A stretch of 64,000 nucleotides of DNA from Rhizobacter sp. OV335 (GCF_900142965.1 NZ_FRCQ01000002.1:186001-250000); one strand, 5' to 3'; shown: positions 25,007 to 37,394, counted from the first letter of the stretch. Notes: generated by a model not told the origin, from the letters alone. Numbers and translations: made by a program.

Positions 25007-26219
25007 TCAGAACACCGTGCCGTCGCTTTCGATCACGAGCGGCGGGCCGCCGTCGCGCAGTTCGCGAGCCATGGCGCGGCCTGCAGCCCAGGTGCCGCCT
25101 TCGAGGATGCAGGCGAGCGGCATCTCGGTGACGGTCTTGCCGAGGCGATGGCGCACCAGCGGCGCCAGCTCGTCGATCAGCGCGACGGTGAGCGCGCGCC
25201 ATTCGACGATGGCTTCATCGCCGGTTGTATGACGACGCTGCGAGAAGCCCGGCTCACGCGGGACGATGACGCCGCTGTCGAGCAGCAGCCCGCCGTTGCG
25301 GTATTCGGGCAGCCCGGTCAGGCCGTCGAGCTGGGTAACCGGCACGCCGGCCCAGTCGAAGGGCTCGAGCAGCGAGTAGCAGAGCCACTGGCTGAGCTTG
25401 TGGAAAGGCACCCAGCCGGCGCTTCCACCACTGCCACCGGCGAGCGGGTGGCGCCAGCAGTCGCCGAGCGGCACGTCGTCGAGTTCGTTGCCGGCCAGCC
25501 AGATGCCGCTCAGCGTGTCGAGCAGGGCCTGCAGCAGCTGCGGCGCCGTGAGCGGCGCCTGGTGCGCCTTCAGCGCGAGCCGGTCGAACAGCGCACCGGG
25601 ACGGCCTTCGGCACCGAAGCTCGCGTGCTGCACCTGCATTGCTTCGCCCAGCCGGCGCAGCAGCAGCGTGCGGCCGTCGAGGCCGATGAGCGGGTTGTCG
25701 TCGCGCACCTGGAACATCGCGGCGAGCGCGCCGGCATCGAGCCGCAGCAGCGCGGCGGCATCCACCCGCAGCGGCTGCGCAGGATCGCTCGAGAACAGCC
25801 CCTGCATGAAGCCGCGGAAGCTCGCGACGCCCAGGCCCTCGGAGCGGCTGAAGGTTTGCCCGCTGGCGGCTTCTGCATAGCGCCAGCCGGCACCGGCACC
25901 GGCATCGAGCAGCACGCTGACGACGGTCAGGTCGATGCGCGCACGGGCCTGCGCCGCGGCGTCGAGCCCGGCGAGTCGCTCATCGAGCTCGGCCTTGCGG
26001 TCGACGCCACCGGCCTCGAAATGGCGCCAGCGGCTGTGGTACGGGATGCGCAGGTCGGGGTAGTTTTGCCGCGTGACCTGCTCGACGCGCTGCGCCGCAT
26101 CGGCCAGCTTCGCGTGATCGATCGTGAAGTTCGTGGAGCGCCCCTCGCCGACCGCCCGCAGGATGTTGGCGCAGCGCTCGCGGATGGTCGACGCCTGCCG
26201 CAGCTCGGCCACGGCAGGG

Positions 26220-26233
<14 letters not shown>
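25007..26233 (-). CDS. DUF1688 protein, uracil catabolism Urc4/Urg3 family
   Basis: This 408-residue protein is a full-length DUF1688 member, recognisable by RQASTIRERCANILRAVGEGRSTNF, YPDLRIPYHSRWRHFEAGG, and WVPFHKLSQWLCYSLLEPFDWAG. The family is Urc4/Urg3, needed in the GTP-cyclohydrolase-linked (URC) route of uracil breakdown; its exact reaction is not established to my knowledge. The start taken is GTG 26233, overlapping the previous gene by 14 bases. A TTG at 26227, seven bases after AAGGGG, is an alternative. The overlap and shared direction imply co-translation with the cyclohydrolase gene. Confidence 0.85.
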
Positions 26234-27503
<1,270 letters not shown>

Positions 27504-27569
27504 CGCAGACGCTCCTGATGAAGACCGGGGGTCGATGGCGTCGAGGATACGACTTCGGTAACGCACATG

Positions 27570-27597
27570 GGAACCTGTTGGGCCATCGCGTTACTCA
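27570..27597 (+). promoter_or_regulatory. HrpL-type (hrp box) promoter candidate of LRR gene 1
   Basis: GGAACC-N15-TTACTCA spans 27570-27597. The -35 half is a perfect match to the hrp box; the -10 half differs from CCACNNA only by TT for CC. The proposed ATG at 27627 begins 29 bases after it. Confidence 0.7.
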
Positions 27598-27626
27598 GCA
27601 GGTCATCCCATCAATCGCTGTACACG

Positions 27627-29153
27627 ATGTTCAAAATCATCACCTCCCCTCGCAAATCCATCACGAGCGCGCTGCTCCAGACGAACGTGGCGCCGAAGCC
27701 GTCGAAGGTCGAAGCACTGCGCCGGCTCCCTCTGCCGCTGCAGAAGTTTGATGCGTCCTCCCTGCCACCGGGCTGCGTCAAGAGCTTCCTGCTCGACGGC
27801 GACGTGCCGGACAACGCAACGAGCCAGGCCGAAATCGCCCGCTTTTGCCTGAAGAACAAGCAATCTCAGGCCATGGCATGGCTGTTCCTGAGACTCGAGG
27901 ACGTCGCGCCAGGAAAACAGCAATCGCTGCAGCTGGCCCACACCGATGAAGTGCCCCCCGAACAAAGGTTGACCGGCAAGGATGCGAAGTTTCTGGCCGC
28001 GTGGCTCGCCAAATGGATCGGATCGCTCCCGCTGTTGACCTCGGTCGACGTGAACAACAATTTCATCGGCGACGAAGGTGTCGAAGCTTTTGCCAAACTT
28101 CTGAAACTGAACCCGCCCCTGCAACACTTGAACATCGGTTCATCCGCAAGCTCGGGTCGAAGCATCAGGAAGGTCACGGAGGCTTTGATTCACAACACCA
28201 CATTGCTCTCGATTAATTTGTCATTCAATGCTTGTGAGGATGGCGCGGTGTTCGGTCAATTGCTGGAACGCAACACCACGCTGCAGTCACTGGACATCTC
28301 CAACGTGCGCCCCCTGAAAGATGTTGCCGATGCCGATTTCGTCAAACCCATCGCTGACGGACTTGCCAAGAACAAAACGCTTCTGCACTTCGGCGGCGCG
28401 TACCTGCCGATAGCCGAGCAAATGCTCAACGTCCTTCGGTCCAACACGACACTCACGTCGATCAACCTGAATTCCGCGACGGATACTGGCTTCATCACGC
28501 GCCCAGAACTGCTGCAAGCGCTGCTGCGTCACCCATCGTTGAAGCGAATCCAGATCCACCGCTGCATCCTTCAAGAAGCCGGCATCAACGCCCTGCTCGC
28601 GTTGATCCGGAAACCAGGCCTCGAAGCGATCGACGTGTCCCATTGCGACCTGACCAAGGACACTGTGAAGAGGATTCTGGCCGAATTGCGCGACAGTCCG
28701 TCGATGCAACATGCCGACCTCTCGGGCAACACGCTGACGGGACAAGGGCGACGCATCGCGGAAGTACTCACACGCAACGAGAACCTGAGGTCGTTGCAAC
28801 TGGCGGACGCGGAACTTTCAACCGAGGACCTGGTGGCCATCCTGCCCGCCGCGATTCGCCACGACAGCCTGTTGGAGCTGGACCTTTCTGACAACAGCGA
28901 CTTCACGCGGGCGCAGGCCAAGGCGCTGCAGGAGCGTCTTCTGTTGAACAAGTACCCGTCAACCGCGCAAGTGAAAAATGCGACCAACGCTCTCGACTTG
29001 CTTTTGAACGAAGAGAACGACTACAAGCTCCCCCCCGACCTCATAGGGCACCTCGTTGAGGTCATTGGAGCGATGGGTGCAACGGGCGTTGACACTCTCG
29101 ACAGAATCGCTGCGACCCCCGGTCGACACCCGAAGGCCCCTACTTCGGAGTGA
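27627..29153 (+). CDS. Leucine-rich-repeat protein 1, candidate type III effector
   Basis: This 508-residue protein starts at ATG 27627, the first start downstream of the hrp-box promoter; longer starts (27567) lie inside the promoter. A Ser/Lys-rich N-terminus (MFKIITSPRKSITSALL) is followed by an N-domain, then a block shared with the other two LRR proteins (KDAKFLAAWLAKW, ~119-131). About ten ribonuclease-inhibitor-type LRRs follow (LTSVDVNNNFIGDEGVEAF, LRSLQLADAELSTEDLV). The C-terminus has an F-box-like LPPDLIGHLVEVI at 468-480. No signal peptide or membrane segment is seen. Base composition is lower in GC than the neighbours. A host-directed role is inferred. Confidence 0.75.
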   Translation: MFKIITSPRKSITSALLQTNVAPKPSKVEALRRLPLPLQKFDASSLPPGCVKSFLLDGDVPDNATSQAEIARFCLKNKQSQAMAWLFLRLEDVAPGKQQSLQLAHTDEVPPEQRLTGKDAKFLAAWLAKWIGSLPLLTSVDVNNNFIGDEGVEAFAKLLKLNPPLQHLNIGSSASSGRSIRKVTEALIHNTTLLSINLSFNACEDGAVFGQLLERNTTLQSLDISNVRPLKDVADADFVKPIADGLAKNKTLLHFGGAYLPIAEQMLNVLRSNTTLTSINLNSATDTGFITRPELLQALLRHPSLKRIQIHRCILQEAGINALLALIRKPGLEAIDVSHCDLTKDTVKRILAELRDSPSMQHADLSGNTLTGQGRRIAEVLTRNENLRSLQLADAELSTEDLVAILPAAIRHDSLLELDLSDNSDFTRAQAKALQERLLLNKYPSTAQVKNATNALDLLLNEENDYKLPPDLIGHLVEVIGAMGATGVDTLDRIAATPGRHPKAPTSE

Positions 29154-29169
29154 CGCTCCAACATGCAGA

Positions 29170-31935
29170 TCAAGGCAACTTCGGCCGGTGCGCCGCATCC
29201 GGCGCTGCGATCCACCCCTGCAGCTCCGCCACCCGCGCGTGCTTCGGCGCCAGCCCGACAAAGGTCGCGTAGGCCTTCAGCGCCTTCGCGTCGTCGCCTG
29301 CCTGCAGCTGCGCATCGCCGAGGTTCAGGTAGGCGAGCGCCCGGCTGCCGTCCATCTCGATCGCACGCTCGAACCAGCGTGCCGCCTCGGCCGGCTTGCC
29401 GCGCTTGAAGTAGACGAAGCCGAGGTTGTTGGCCGCCAGCGCGAACACCGGCTGCAGCTTCAGTGCCTCGGTGAACGCCGCCTCGGCCTCGTCGTAGCGG
29501 CGCTCACGGAACAGCGCCAGCCCGCGGTCGTTGGCGCGCTGCGCGGCCACGCGCGGGGCCACCGGCGCGGCAGCTGGCGTCGAGAGCTTGGTGTCTCCAC
29601 CCTCCAGGTTCTTGATGACGACCTGCACGTCCTTCGCCGCGCCCTTGCCACCGGGCTGCAGCGCCGCCGTCTTCGCGTCATCGAGCCGCTTGTTGAGCTT
29701 GCTCGCGTCGGCATCCAGCTGCGGCGAGTCACCGCTGAGCGCCTCGCGGTCGGCCGGCAGCTCGAACACGAACTCGCCGCCCTCCGAGCCCGGCAGGCTG
29801 CCGAAGGCCGGCGTCTGGCGTGCGATCGCCGCGACCGACGGCGCCACGTAGGCCGCCAGCTCGGTGCCGGTGATCACGCCGTCGCCGTTCAGGTCGGCCT
29901 TGCCGTTCAGCGCCTGCAGCAGCGTCCAGGTGAACACCGAATGGCCGCTCGGCCCGTCGTCGGCCACCTGCTGGTCGGCGCCGCCGGCAGTCAGCATCTG
30001 CCGGCCCAGGCGCCGCGCGTTGTCGGCCAGGAAGTTCGCGCTGCTGCCCGCGCCGCCACCGCGCGTGAGCCCGAGGCCGGAGTAGCAGGCGTCGACCATG
30101 AACAGCACGTGCTTCGCGCTGATCGCCTCGGCCACTTCCTGCAGCTGCGGCATCGAGATCGCGTCGGACGCGAAATCGGCGAGCGACGCATCCACCGGGA
30201 TCAGGTAGCCGACGTCGCGCCCGCTCGTCAGCTTGCGCGTGCCGCCATGCCCGGCATAGAACACGACGACGCGGTCGTCGCGCCGCACCTTCTTGCCATC
30301 GGCCAGCTTGTCGTTCAGCACGCGCAGGATGTTCGCGCGCGTCGCCTAGCCGTCGTACAGCGCCGTCACGTTCTCGGCCTTGAAGCCGAAGCGCGCCACC
30401 AGCGTCTCCTGCACCGCGCGCGCATCGCGCACCGCATGGTGCAGCTGCGGCCACTTCGCGTACTGGTCGATGCCGACCACCAGCGCGAAGCTGTCGCGGT
30501 ACAGCGTGTCGGCGCTCGCCGCCAGCGCCGCATCGGGCGCCGCCTTGCGCGGCGCGTTGACGACGAACCTGCCGTCGCGCCAGGTGGCGAAGCGGTAGCC
30601 GTCGGCCACCAGTTGATCGAGCACCAGCGGCAGCGCCTGCACCGTGCGGCCCTGGATGTCGTGGAACAGGATCACGCCGCGGCCGGCGCGGTCGACCTCG
30701 GTCAGCACGCGCTCGGCGATGCTCTTGGGCACCGGGTCGGCCCAGTCCATCGAATCGACGTTCCACATCATCGAGCGCAGCTTCAGCGCCTCGACGGTGC
30801 TGAGCGACCCCTCGTTGCGCGCGCCGTACGGAAAGCGGAACAGCGACGACGGCTGGCGCCCGGTGGCATCGAGCAGCGCCTCGGTGTCGGTGGTCTCGGT
30901 GCGCACCGCGTCGTCGCTCAGCTTGGCCATCACGCTGTGCGTGAAGCTGTGGTCGGCGAGCTGGTGGCCGGCGGCCAGCACCCGCCTGGCGACCGCGCCG
31001 TTCGGGCCCAGTTTTGCGTGGCCCTGCGCATCGACGGTGCCGAGGTTGCGCCCGAGGTTGAAGAAGATCGCCGGTGCGTCGTAGCGCTTCAGGATGTCGA
31101 GGATGTCGTCGGTGTACTTCGGGTGCGGGCCGTCGTCGAAGGTCAGCACCACCGTCTTCGGCGGCAGCGAGCCGCCGAAGATCTCGCGTGAATCGGGTTC
31201 TTCGCTCGCGCCCGACCTTGTCGACGGCGCGGTGTACGGCACGATGGTCGCGAAATCCTTCAGGATCTGCTCGCGGTTGTAGAGCCTCAAGATCTTGGCC
31301 ACGTAGTCGGCCCACTTCTCGCGCTGCAGCTCGATGCCGCGCTTCGCGAAGCGGCCGAACACGTCCTTCAGCTCGCGGTCGTAGGCCTGCTCCACCTCGG
31401 CCAGCACGGCCAGGTCTTCGTTCGCGCGGCGCGCGAGCTTCAAGCCGGCAATCGACTGCGACTGCGCGTACTGGGCCTACAGGCGGGTCAGGAATTCCTT
31501 GAACGCGAGGCGGTCGGCGTCGAACCAGCTCGGCTCGCTCTCGATGCGGTCGAGCAGGGTTTCGAGCGCGGGCAGCGTGGCGGGGTCGGCGGTGTTGGCG
31601 GCGGCCGTGGTGAGCGCATCGACGCGCTCCTGCTGGTCGTGGAACAGCAGCTGGCCGACGGCACCGACCGCGCGGCGCTCGGCTGGCTTCAGCGCGCGCT
31701 CGCCGGTCATCAGCACGACCATCTGGCGGTGCGCGGCGAGCACGCCGTCGGCGCGTTGCTGGAGCTGGGTGGTGAGGGCAACGCTTGCCGTCGCCGCGGG
31801 AAGTGCGGCCGAAGGCGCCGGCGATGCCGCGGCCGGCGCCGACGCGACTGCCGGAGATGCCGGTGCCTGCGTGCGATTGCAAGCCGCCACGGTCAACAAC
31901 AAGGGCAAGACGGTAGCGGGGATGAAGCGGTGCAT
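29170..31935 (-). pseudogene. Polysaccharide deacetylase-caspase-TPR lipoprotein gene interrupted by two in-frame TAG codons
   Basis: One reading frame of 922 codons runs from ATG 31935 to 29170 with no frameshift but with TAG at 31479-31477 and 30348-30346. It encodes a lipoprotein signal (LLLTVAAC), a helical domain, and a polysaccharide deacetylase domain (TFDDGPHP, HSFTH, RFPYGARN, LFHDI). A caspase-like C14 domain follows (YAGHG, codon 563; DACYSG, Cys at codon 617), then an EF-hand-like DLNGDGVITGTEL and C-terminal TPRs. The stops fall after FLTRL and after ALYDG, both plausible single-base changes from CAG and GAG. TAG also ends ordinary genes here, so recoding is unlikely. It is flanked by LRR genes 1 and 2. 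Confidence 0.75.
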
Positions 31936-31949
31936 CGTGACGCGAGCAT

Positions 31950-31977
31950 TGAACGATTGGTCCGCGGATGTTACTCA
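31950..31977 (+). promoter_or_regulatory. HrpL-type (hrp box) promoter candidate of LRR gene 2
   Basis: TGAACG-N15-TTACTCA spans 31950-31977. It keeps GAAC in the -35 half and has the same -10 heptamer as the boxes of LRR genes 1 and 3. The GTG at 32008 begins 30 bases after it. It lies only 14 bases from the divergent deacetylase-caspase gene. Confidence 0.6.
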
Positions 31978-32007
31978 CCCGACTCGACCAACAACATCGA
32001 AGAAATC

Positions 32008-33603
32008 GTGAGCGACAAAAAACTGGGCAAGCTCTCACCACGGACCGATTTACCAAAGTCGGAGACGTCGAAATCGCAGAAGAGCGCTGCGACCGCCGAT
32101 CAGTTGCTGGACATGCGCAAGCCTCCGCTCAGCGCCGGGTTCCAGCAGAAGCTGGAAGAGTCCGGGTACTTCGACTTCGTGCAGGGAGATGTGAGTCGAC
32201 AGGGTGCAGAACTGGCTGATCTGGTTCTCCTCTGCGTAAAAGCGCAAGCAAGCGACGCACTGGCCTTCCTGTACCTTCATCGGCAAAGGGAGATCGCAGG
32301 CGGCGCCACCACCCTGCACCTGAACGCGCGACCCGCCACCATGTACTTCGCACCTCCGGATGCAGATCGCCTCAATGGAGAGCACATCAAATTCCTGGGC
32401 AAGTGGCTCGAGAAATGGAGGCGGCATCTGCCGGACCTGAATCACATCGACCTGTCCGGCAACGCGATTGACGAAAGCGGGTTGAAACACCTCGGCAAAC
32501 TCCTGTCCGGCATCACGCGTCTCGATCTGCAAGGAAATCGAGTCGACGGAAAGAAGTTGTCGAAGGCCTTCTATGCGGCGATCAAGGGCGCACCCGACCT
32601 GCGGGAGGTCGACTTGTCGGTCCGGGGCCTGTCGCCGAAGAAGATCTGCGGCGCACTGCAAGCCAAGCCACTGGTGAGGCTGACCCTGCGCCGACTGGAC
32701 AGCCTGCATCCTGGCGAGAATGGGCAGATATGGAAATACGCGCACACGCTGCTGGTCGACGCCCCGCTCAAGCACCTCGATTTGTCCGGAAATGTCATGC
32801 TTGTCGCGCCAGAAGAATTCCGGAAGGCGCTCGAGAAGGCTTCATTGCACACGTTGATCCTGGATGATTCCCTGCAGGCCGCCCATCCAGCATTGCTGGA
32901 GACCATCGGCAGGCACCACTGCCTGAAAGTGGTGTCGCTTGCCGACATGGTCATCGGCCACGACATGTACACCCAGGTGTCGACAGCTCTTCTTTCCTCG
33001 AACTCTCACCTCGAAGAAATCGACCTGTCGGTTTCTGACCGCAGCGAAATCGGCCGTTCTGCGGATATGAACGAAAACTGCGGCTCCGGGTGGTTCCTGG
33101 CACTCCAGCACAACCAGTCGATTGAGATCCTCAACATCAGCGGGCGCCGCATTCCGCCCGGGAGGCAAGGCGGGTTGGTCGATGCGTTGAACGACAACAA
33201 GACCTTGCGTGTTCTCGATCTGAGGCGCTGCGGTATTGACGCTGACCTCTTGCAGAGCGCCGTGTTGGGCAGTACGTCCTTGCTCCATCTGCAGGCAGAC
33301 ATTCCAGACGCCGACGGTGTGATCCGCGACAAGCTCCTGGCGAATCGAGACATGCTGGGAATGAAGAAAGCAGAAAAGATCGCCCCCTGTTTGAGCCATC
33401 TGCCTCCCGTCCTTCCTCTTCCCAAGGAAATCGGCCAACAGATCGGGGAATGGACATGGAGGATCGCTGCCGCCCAACACGGCCAGGAGGTCGCGCTGGA
33501 GACCCTCAGCGGCATGGCCATGGTCGGAGGACTGCGGCTGAAGGATCGGCGGGATGAAGAGGCGAAAGTGCGACGAGGTGGTAGCCGACGCCGAAAACGA
33601 TGA
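32008..33603 (+). CDS. Leucine-rich-repeat protein 2, candidate type III effector
   Basis: This 531-residue protein starts at GTG 32008 (MSDKKLGKLSPRTDLPK), the first start after the promoter. The frame is open far upstream, but the promoter position argues against a longer product. A Ser/Lys-rich N-terminus precedes the shared block (HIKFLGKWLEKW, ~125-137) and a series of LRRs (LNHIDLSGNAIDESGLKHLGKLL, LTRLDLQGNRV-like units). The C-terminus has an F-box-like LPKEIGQQIGEW at 471-482 and ends in a very basic tail (RRGGSRRRKR), a possible nuclear-targeting signal. GC is visibly lower than in the flanking core genes. It is a paralog of LRR proteins 1 and 3. Confidence 0.72.
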   Translation: MSDKKLGKLSPRTDLPKSETSKSQKSAATADQLLDMRKPPLSAGFQQKLEESGYFDFVQGDVSRQGAELADLVLLCVKAQASDALAFLYLHRQREIAGGATTLHLNARPATMYFAPPDADRLNGEHIKFLGKWLEKWRRHLPDLNHIDLSGNAIDESGLKHLGKLLSGITRLDLQGNRVDGKKLSKAFYAAIKGAPDLREVDLSVRGLSPKKICGALQAKPLVRLTLRRLDSLHPGENGQIWKYAHTLLVDAPLKHLDLSGNVMLVAPEEFRKALEKASLHTLILDDSLQAAHPALLETIGRHHCLKVVSLADMVIGHDMYTQVSTALLSSNSHLEEIDLSVSDRSEIGRSADMNENCGSGWFLALQHNQSIEILNISGRRIPPGRQGGLVDALNDNKTLRVLDLRRCGIDADLLQSAVLGSTSLLHLQADIPDADGVIRDKLLANRDMLGMKKAEKIAPCLSHLPPVLPLPKEIGQQIGEWTWRIAAAQHGQEVALETLSGMAMVGGLRLKDRRDEEAKVRRGGSRRRKR

Positions 33604-33679
33604 CGCAGGCCCTCGAGGGCAAGCACCGTTCCGTTCATTGAATCGGCAGGCTGCCATCACCAGAAAGGCAGCCTTCTCT

Positions 33680-33708
33680 GGAACGCGGCGGCGAGTGGCT
33701 GTTACTCA
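33680..33708 (+). promoter_or_regulatory. HrpL-type (hrp box) promoter candidate of LRR gene 3
   Basis: GGAACG-N16-TTACTCA spans 33680-33708, with five of six bases of the -35 half and the same -10 heptamer as the other two LRR genes. ATG 33726 begins 17 bases after it and GTG 33738 begins 29 bases after it. Confidence 0.65.
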
Positions 33709-33725
33709 AGGGGCATCGCGGAACG

Positions 33726-35267
33726 ATGGAGACCAGCGTGCACGGCAGTAAAGACAAGACGGAACGGCGCACCCACTCGCTGTCGAAAGTACCTTCGCTG
33801 CTCATCAAGCCCCGCGGCACCGATGACGATGGACAGCCGGAATGTCTGCAGCCTGAGTTCAGGAAGGTCACGCGGAACCTGGTTCCGTCATCAGGTCCCG
33901 TGGCCAGTTTCCACGACAAACAGGAACTGCCGACGACCTTGGCAGATCGGTCGCAGCTCATGCGCTTCAGCCTGCACGCCGAGGACGGCCGCCCCGCCGC
34001 CTGGCTGACCAAGGAGATCTTCGATCGCGGCATCGACACCGCCCTGACCCTGTGCTTCGGATACCCCACGCAAGGTGATGCGCATGGCCCCGTGACGAAC
34101 AAGGACGTCAAATGCCTGGTGCGCTGGATCGATCGGTGGGTGCCGCTCCTGCCGGACGTGCCGATCACGCTCGACCTCGGCGGCAACCAGATCACACCGC
34201 GCAGCCTGCCGCGGCTCGCTGAATGCCTGAAGCGCAACCCGAAGGTTCAGGCGCTCGACCTGTCGCGCAATCGCGGGCTCACGGGGCTGCTGCCCGCCAA
34301 GCCCAAGACCGCCAGGCGGGCCCTCGGCAAGACGCTGACCTCTCCGCGATCCACACACCGGAAGAAGCCGCTTCAACCCGGTGAGGCGATCGCTGACCTG
34401 CTGGCGTCGGCCCCTCTTCGACGGCTCTGCCTGAGTGGCAACCCCTTCCGCATCGAAGATCGCGCACGCATCCTGAAGGCCGTGAGGGCCAGCGCCACCC
34501 TGTGCGAGTTCGAGATGGCGGACTGTGCGCTGTCGCAGGCCGACGTGGAAACGCTGTTCGAGACGGCCCGGAGCAACGGCTGGACTGGCATGTCCCTTGG
34601 CACCAGCTTGAAGAGCCGCATCGTGGGCACCATCCTCACGCTCCTTCCGATGACCCCGTCACTCGCCTGGCTGGACCTGGGCACCACCGAACCCTATTCG
34701 TCGCTCGACGTCACATCCGTGTTGTCTGCACTCGCGAACCACCCGCGTCTCGAGCGGCTGTCACTTGCCGGACATGACTTGTGGGGCGGCGGGCACGATC
34801 TGACGTACGCACTGCGCCGAAACGATCGCCTGCGCACGCTGGACCTGTCGCGCTGCGCCATGTCTCTGGATTTCCTCACGGCGGTGAAGAATGCGCTGGC
34901 ATGGGATGGCCCCGTGAAGCCCAACTTCACCCTGACGCAGCTGATCCTGCCGGCCTTCGGCGACACATGCCTGCATCGCGACGAACTCGAGTCCCTCGGT
35001 CGGATATGTTCCATTGCCGTCAACCGCAACCGCATCCGCGAGAGCCGCTTCGAACACCTGCGGGCCGATGCTTCCGCGGCCTTCCACACCGGCTTGTCGT
35101 CCTCGCTCACGCTGTGGAGGGGTCTTCCTCTGGAACTTTGCTCGCACATCGTCAAACAGATGGGGAACGACGAAGACAGCTTGCACAGCCTGGCGGCCGT
35201 GGTCCGTGCGCAGCGCGGCGCCACCGCTGTCCAGGCCACGCCGAGAACCTGGAAACCGGCCCGATAG
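33726..35267 (+). CDS. Leucine-rich-repeat protein 3 with C-terminal F-box-like motif, candidate type III effector
   Basis: The protein has 513 residues from ATG 33726. GTG 33738 is an attractive alternative start, because GGAG lies six bases before it and its distance from the promoter equals that of the other LRR genes. The N-terminus is Ser/Lys/Arg-rich. The shared block (KDVKCLVRWIDRW, ~127-139) is followed by LRRs (ITLDLGGNQITPRSLPRLAECL, RLCLSGNPFRIEDRARIL). At 467-495 a GLPLELCSHIVKQM stretch followed by SLHSLAAVVRAQRG reads like a eukaryotic F-box. Plant-pathogen GALA effectors also combine F-box and LRRs, with the F-box N-terminal. Function is inferred. Confidence 0.72.
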   Translation: METSVHGSKDKTERRTHSLSKVPSLLIKPRGTDDDGQPECLQPEFRKVTRNLVPSSGPVASFHDKQELPTTLADRSQLMRFSLHAEDGRPAAWLTKEIFDRGIDTALTLCFGYPTQGDAHGPVTNKDVKCLVRWIDRWVPLLPDVPITLDLGGNQITPRSLPRLAECLKRNPKVQALDLSRNRGLTGLLPAKPKTARRALGKTLTSPRSTHRKKPLQPGEAIADLLASAPLRRLCLSGNPFRIEDRARILKAVRASATLCEFEMADCALSQADVETLFETARSNGWTGMSLGTSLKSRIVGTILTLLPMTPSLAWLDLGTTEPYSSLDVTSVLSALANHPRLERLSLAGHDLWGGGHDLTYALRRNDRLRTLDLSRCAMSLDFLTAVKNALAWDGPVKPNFTLTQLILPAFGDTCLHRDELESLGRICSIAVNRNRIRESRFEHLRADASAAFHTGLSSSLTLWRGLPLELCSHIVKQMGNDEDSLHSLAAVVRAQRGATAVQATPRTWKPAR

Positions 35268-36695
<1,428 letters not shown>

Positions 36696-36701
36696 GGCGC
36701 T

Positions 36702-37316
36702 TCAGTCTTTCAGCAACCCCTCGGCCCGCAGCGCCTGCTGCACCGCCGGCCGTGCCGACACCCGGTCCATCCACGCGCGCAGGTGCGGGAAGTCCGACAG
36801 CGGGATGCCGAGGAAGTTGCTCCAGTTCACGATCGTGAAGCCGTAGGCGTCGGCGACGCTGTAGTCGCCGGCCAGGAACTCGCGCGTCGCGAGGTGGCTG
36901 TCCATGTCGGCGAAGCGCGCGGCGAGCTTGAGCTTTGCGTCGCGCTTCGTGCTGTCGGCCGTCTCCTTGTGCCACAGCCATGGGCTGAAGGTCTTGTGCA
37001 GCTCGGTGCTGACGAAGCTCAGCCACTGCGTCACGCCAAGGCGCCGCCGGCTGGCGGGCGCGCCGATCAGCGCCTGCGCCGGATCCAGGTCGGCAAGGTA
37101 CTGCAGCAGCGCGCTGCCTTCGGTCTGGCGCGAGCCGTCGTCGAACTCCAGCAGCGGCACGTAGCCGCGTGGCGAGATCTCGAAGTAGCTGCCGCCGCCT
37201 TCCGTCAACGTGTGGGTTGCCAGGTCCACCTGGTGCGCCTCGAAGGCGACACCGGTCTCGCGCAGCGCGATGTGAATGGCCATCGAGCATGCACCGGGGG
37301 CGAAATAGAGCTTCAT
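36702..37316 (-). CDS. Glutathione S-transferase
   Basis: This 204-residue protein starts at ATG 37316 with MKLYFAPGACSMAIHIALRE, the thioredoxin-fold domain of beta-class-like bacterial GSTs with the catalytic Cys/Ser in the GACS segment. GYVPLLEFDDG and TEGSALLQYLAD (glutathione-binding) follow, with the helical C-terminal domain after residue ~90 (DYSVADAYGFTIVNW). It should conjugate or reduce small electrophiles with glutathione. It is divergent from a LysR regulator with a clear LysR box in the 78-base gap, so that regulator probably controls it. Confidence 0.92.
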   Translation of the reverse strand: MKLYFAPGACSMAIHIALRETGVAFEAHQVDLATHTLTEGGGSYFEISPRGYVPLLEFDDGSRQTEGSALLQYLADLDPAQALIGAPASRRRLGVTQWLSFVSTELHKTFSPWLWHKETADSTKRDAKLKLAARFADMDSHLATREFLAGDYSVADAYGFTIVNWSNFLGIPLSDFPHLRAWMDRVSARPAVQQALRAEGLLKD

Positions 37317-37364
37317 GGAAAGATCCTGTTGAGGTGTCGAGGCCTTGAATCTAGGATTGCGCCA

Positions 37365-37383
37365 TTGCATTTGAAATAGGCAA
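37365..37383. promoter_or_regulatory. LysR box in the GST/LysR intergenic region
   Basis: TTGC-N11-GCAA fits the T-N11-A pattern bound by LysR-type regulators, and its centre ATTTGAAAT is also palindromic. It lies between the divergent GST (start 37316) and LysR (start 37395) genes. This is the classical position for autoregulation and activation of the divergent gene. Confidence 0.65.
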
Positions 37384-37394
37384 GGAGGCAAGCG

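Noticed and set aside
29170-31935. Amber codon reassignment as explanation for the two in-frame TAG codons
   Set aside because: TAG terminates several intact genes in this window (for example at 3991, 4927, 15973 and 26220), so TAG is a normal stop here.
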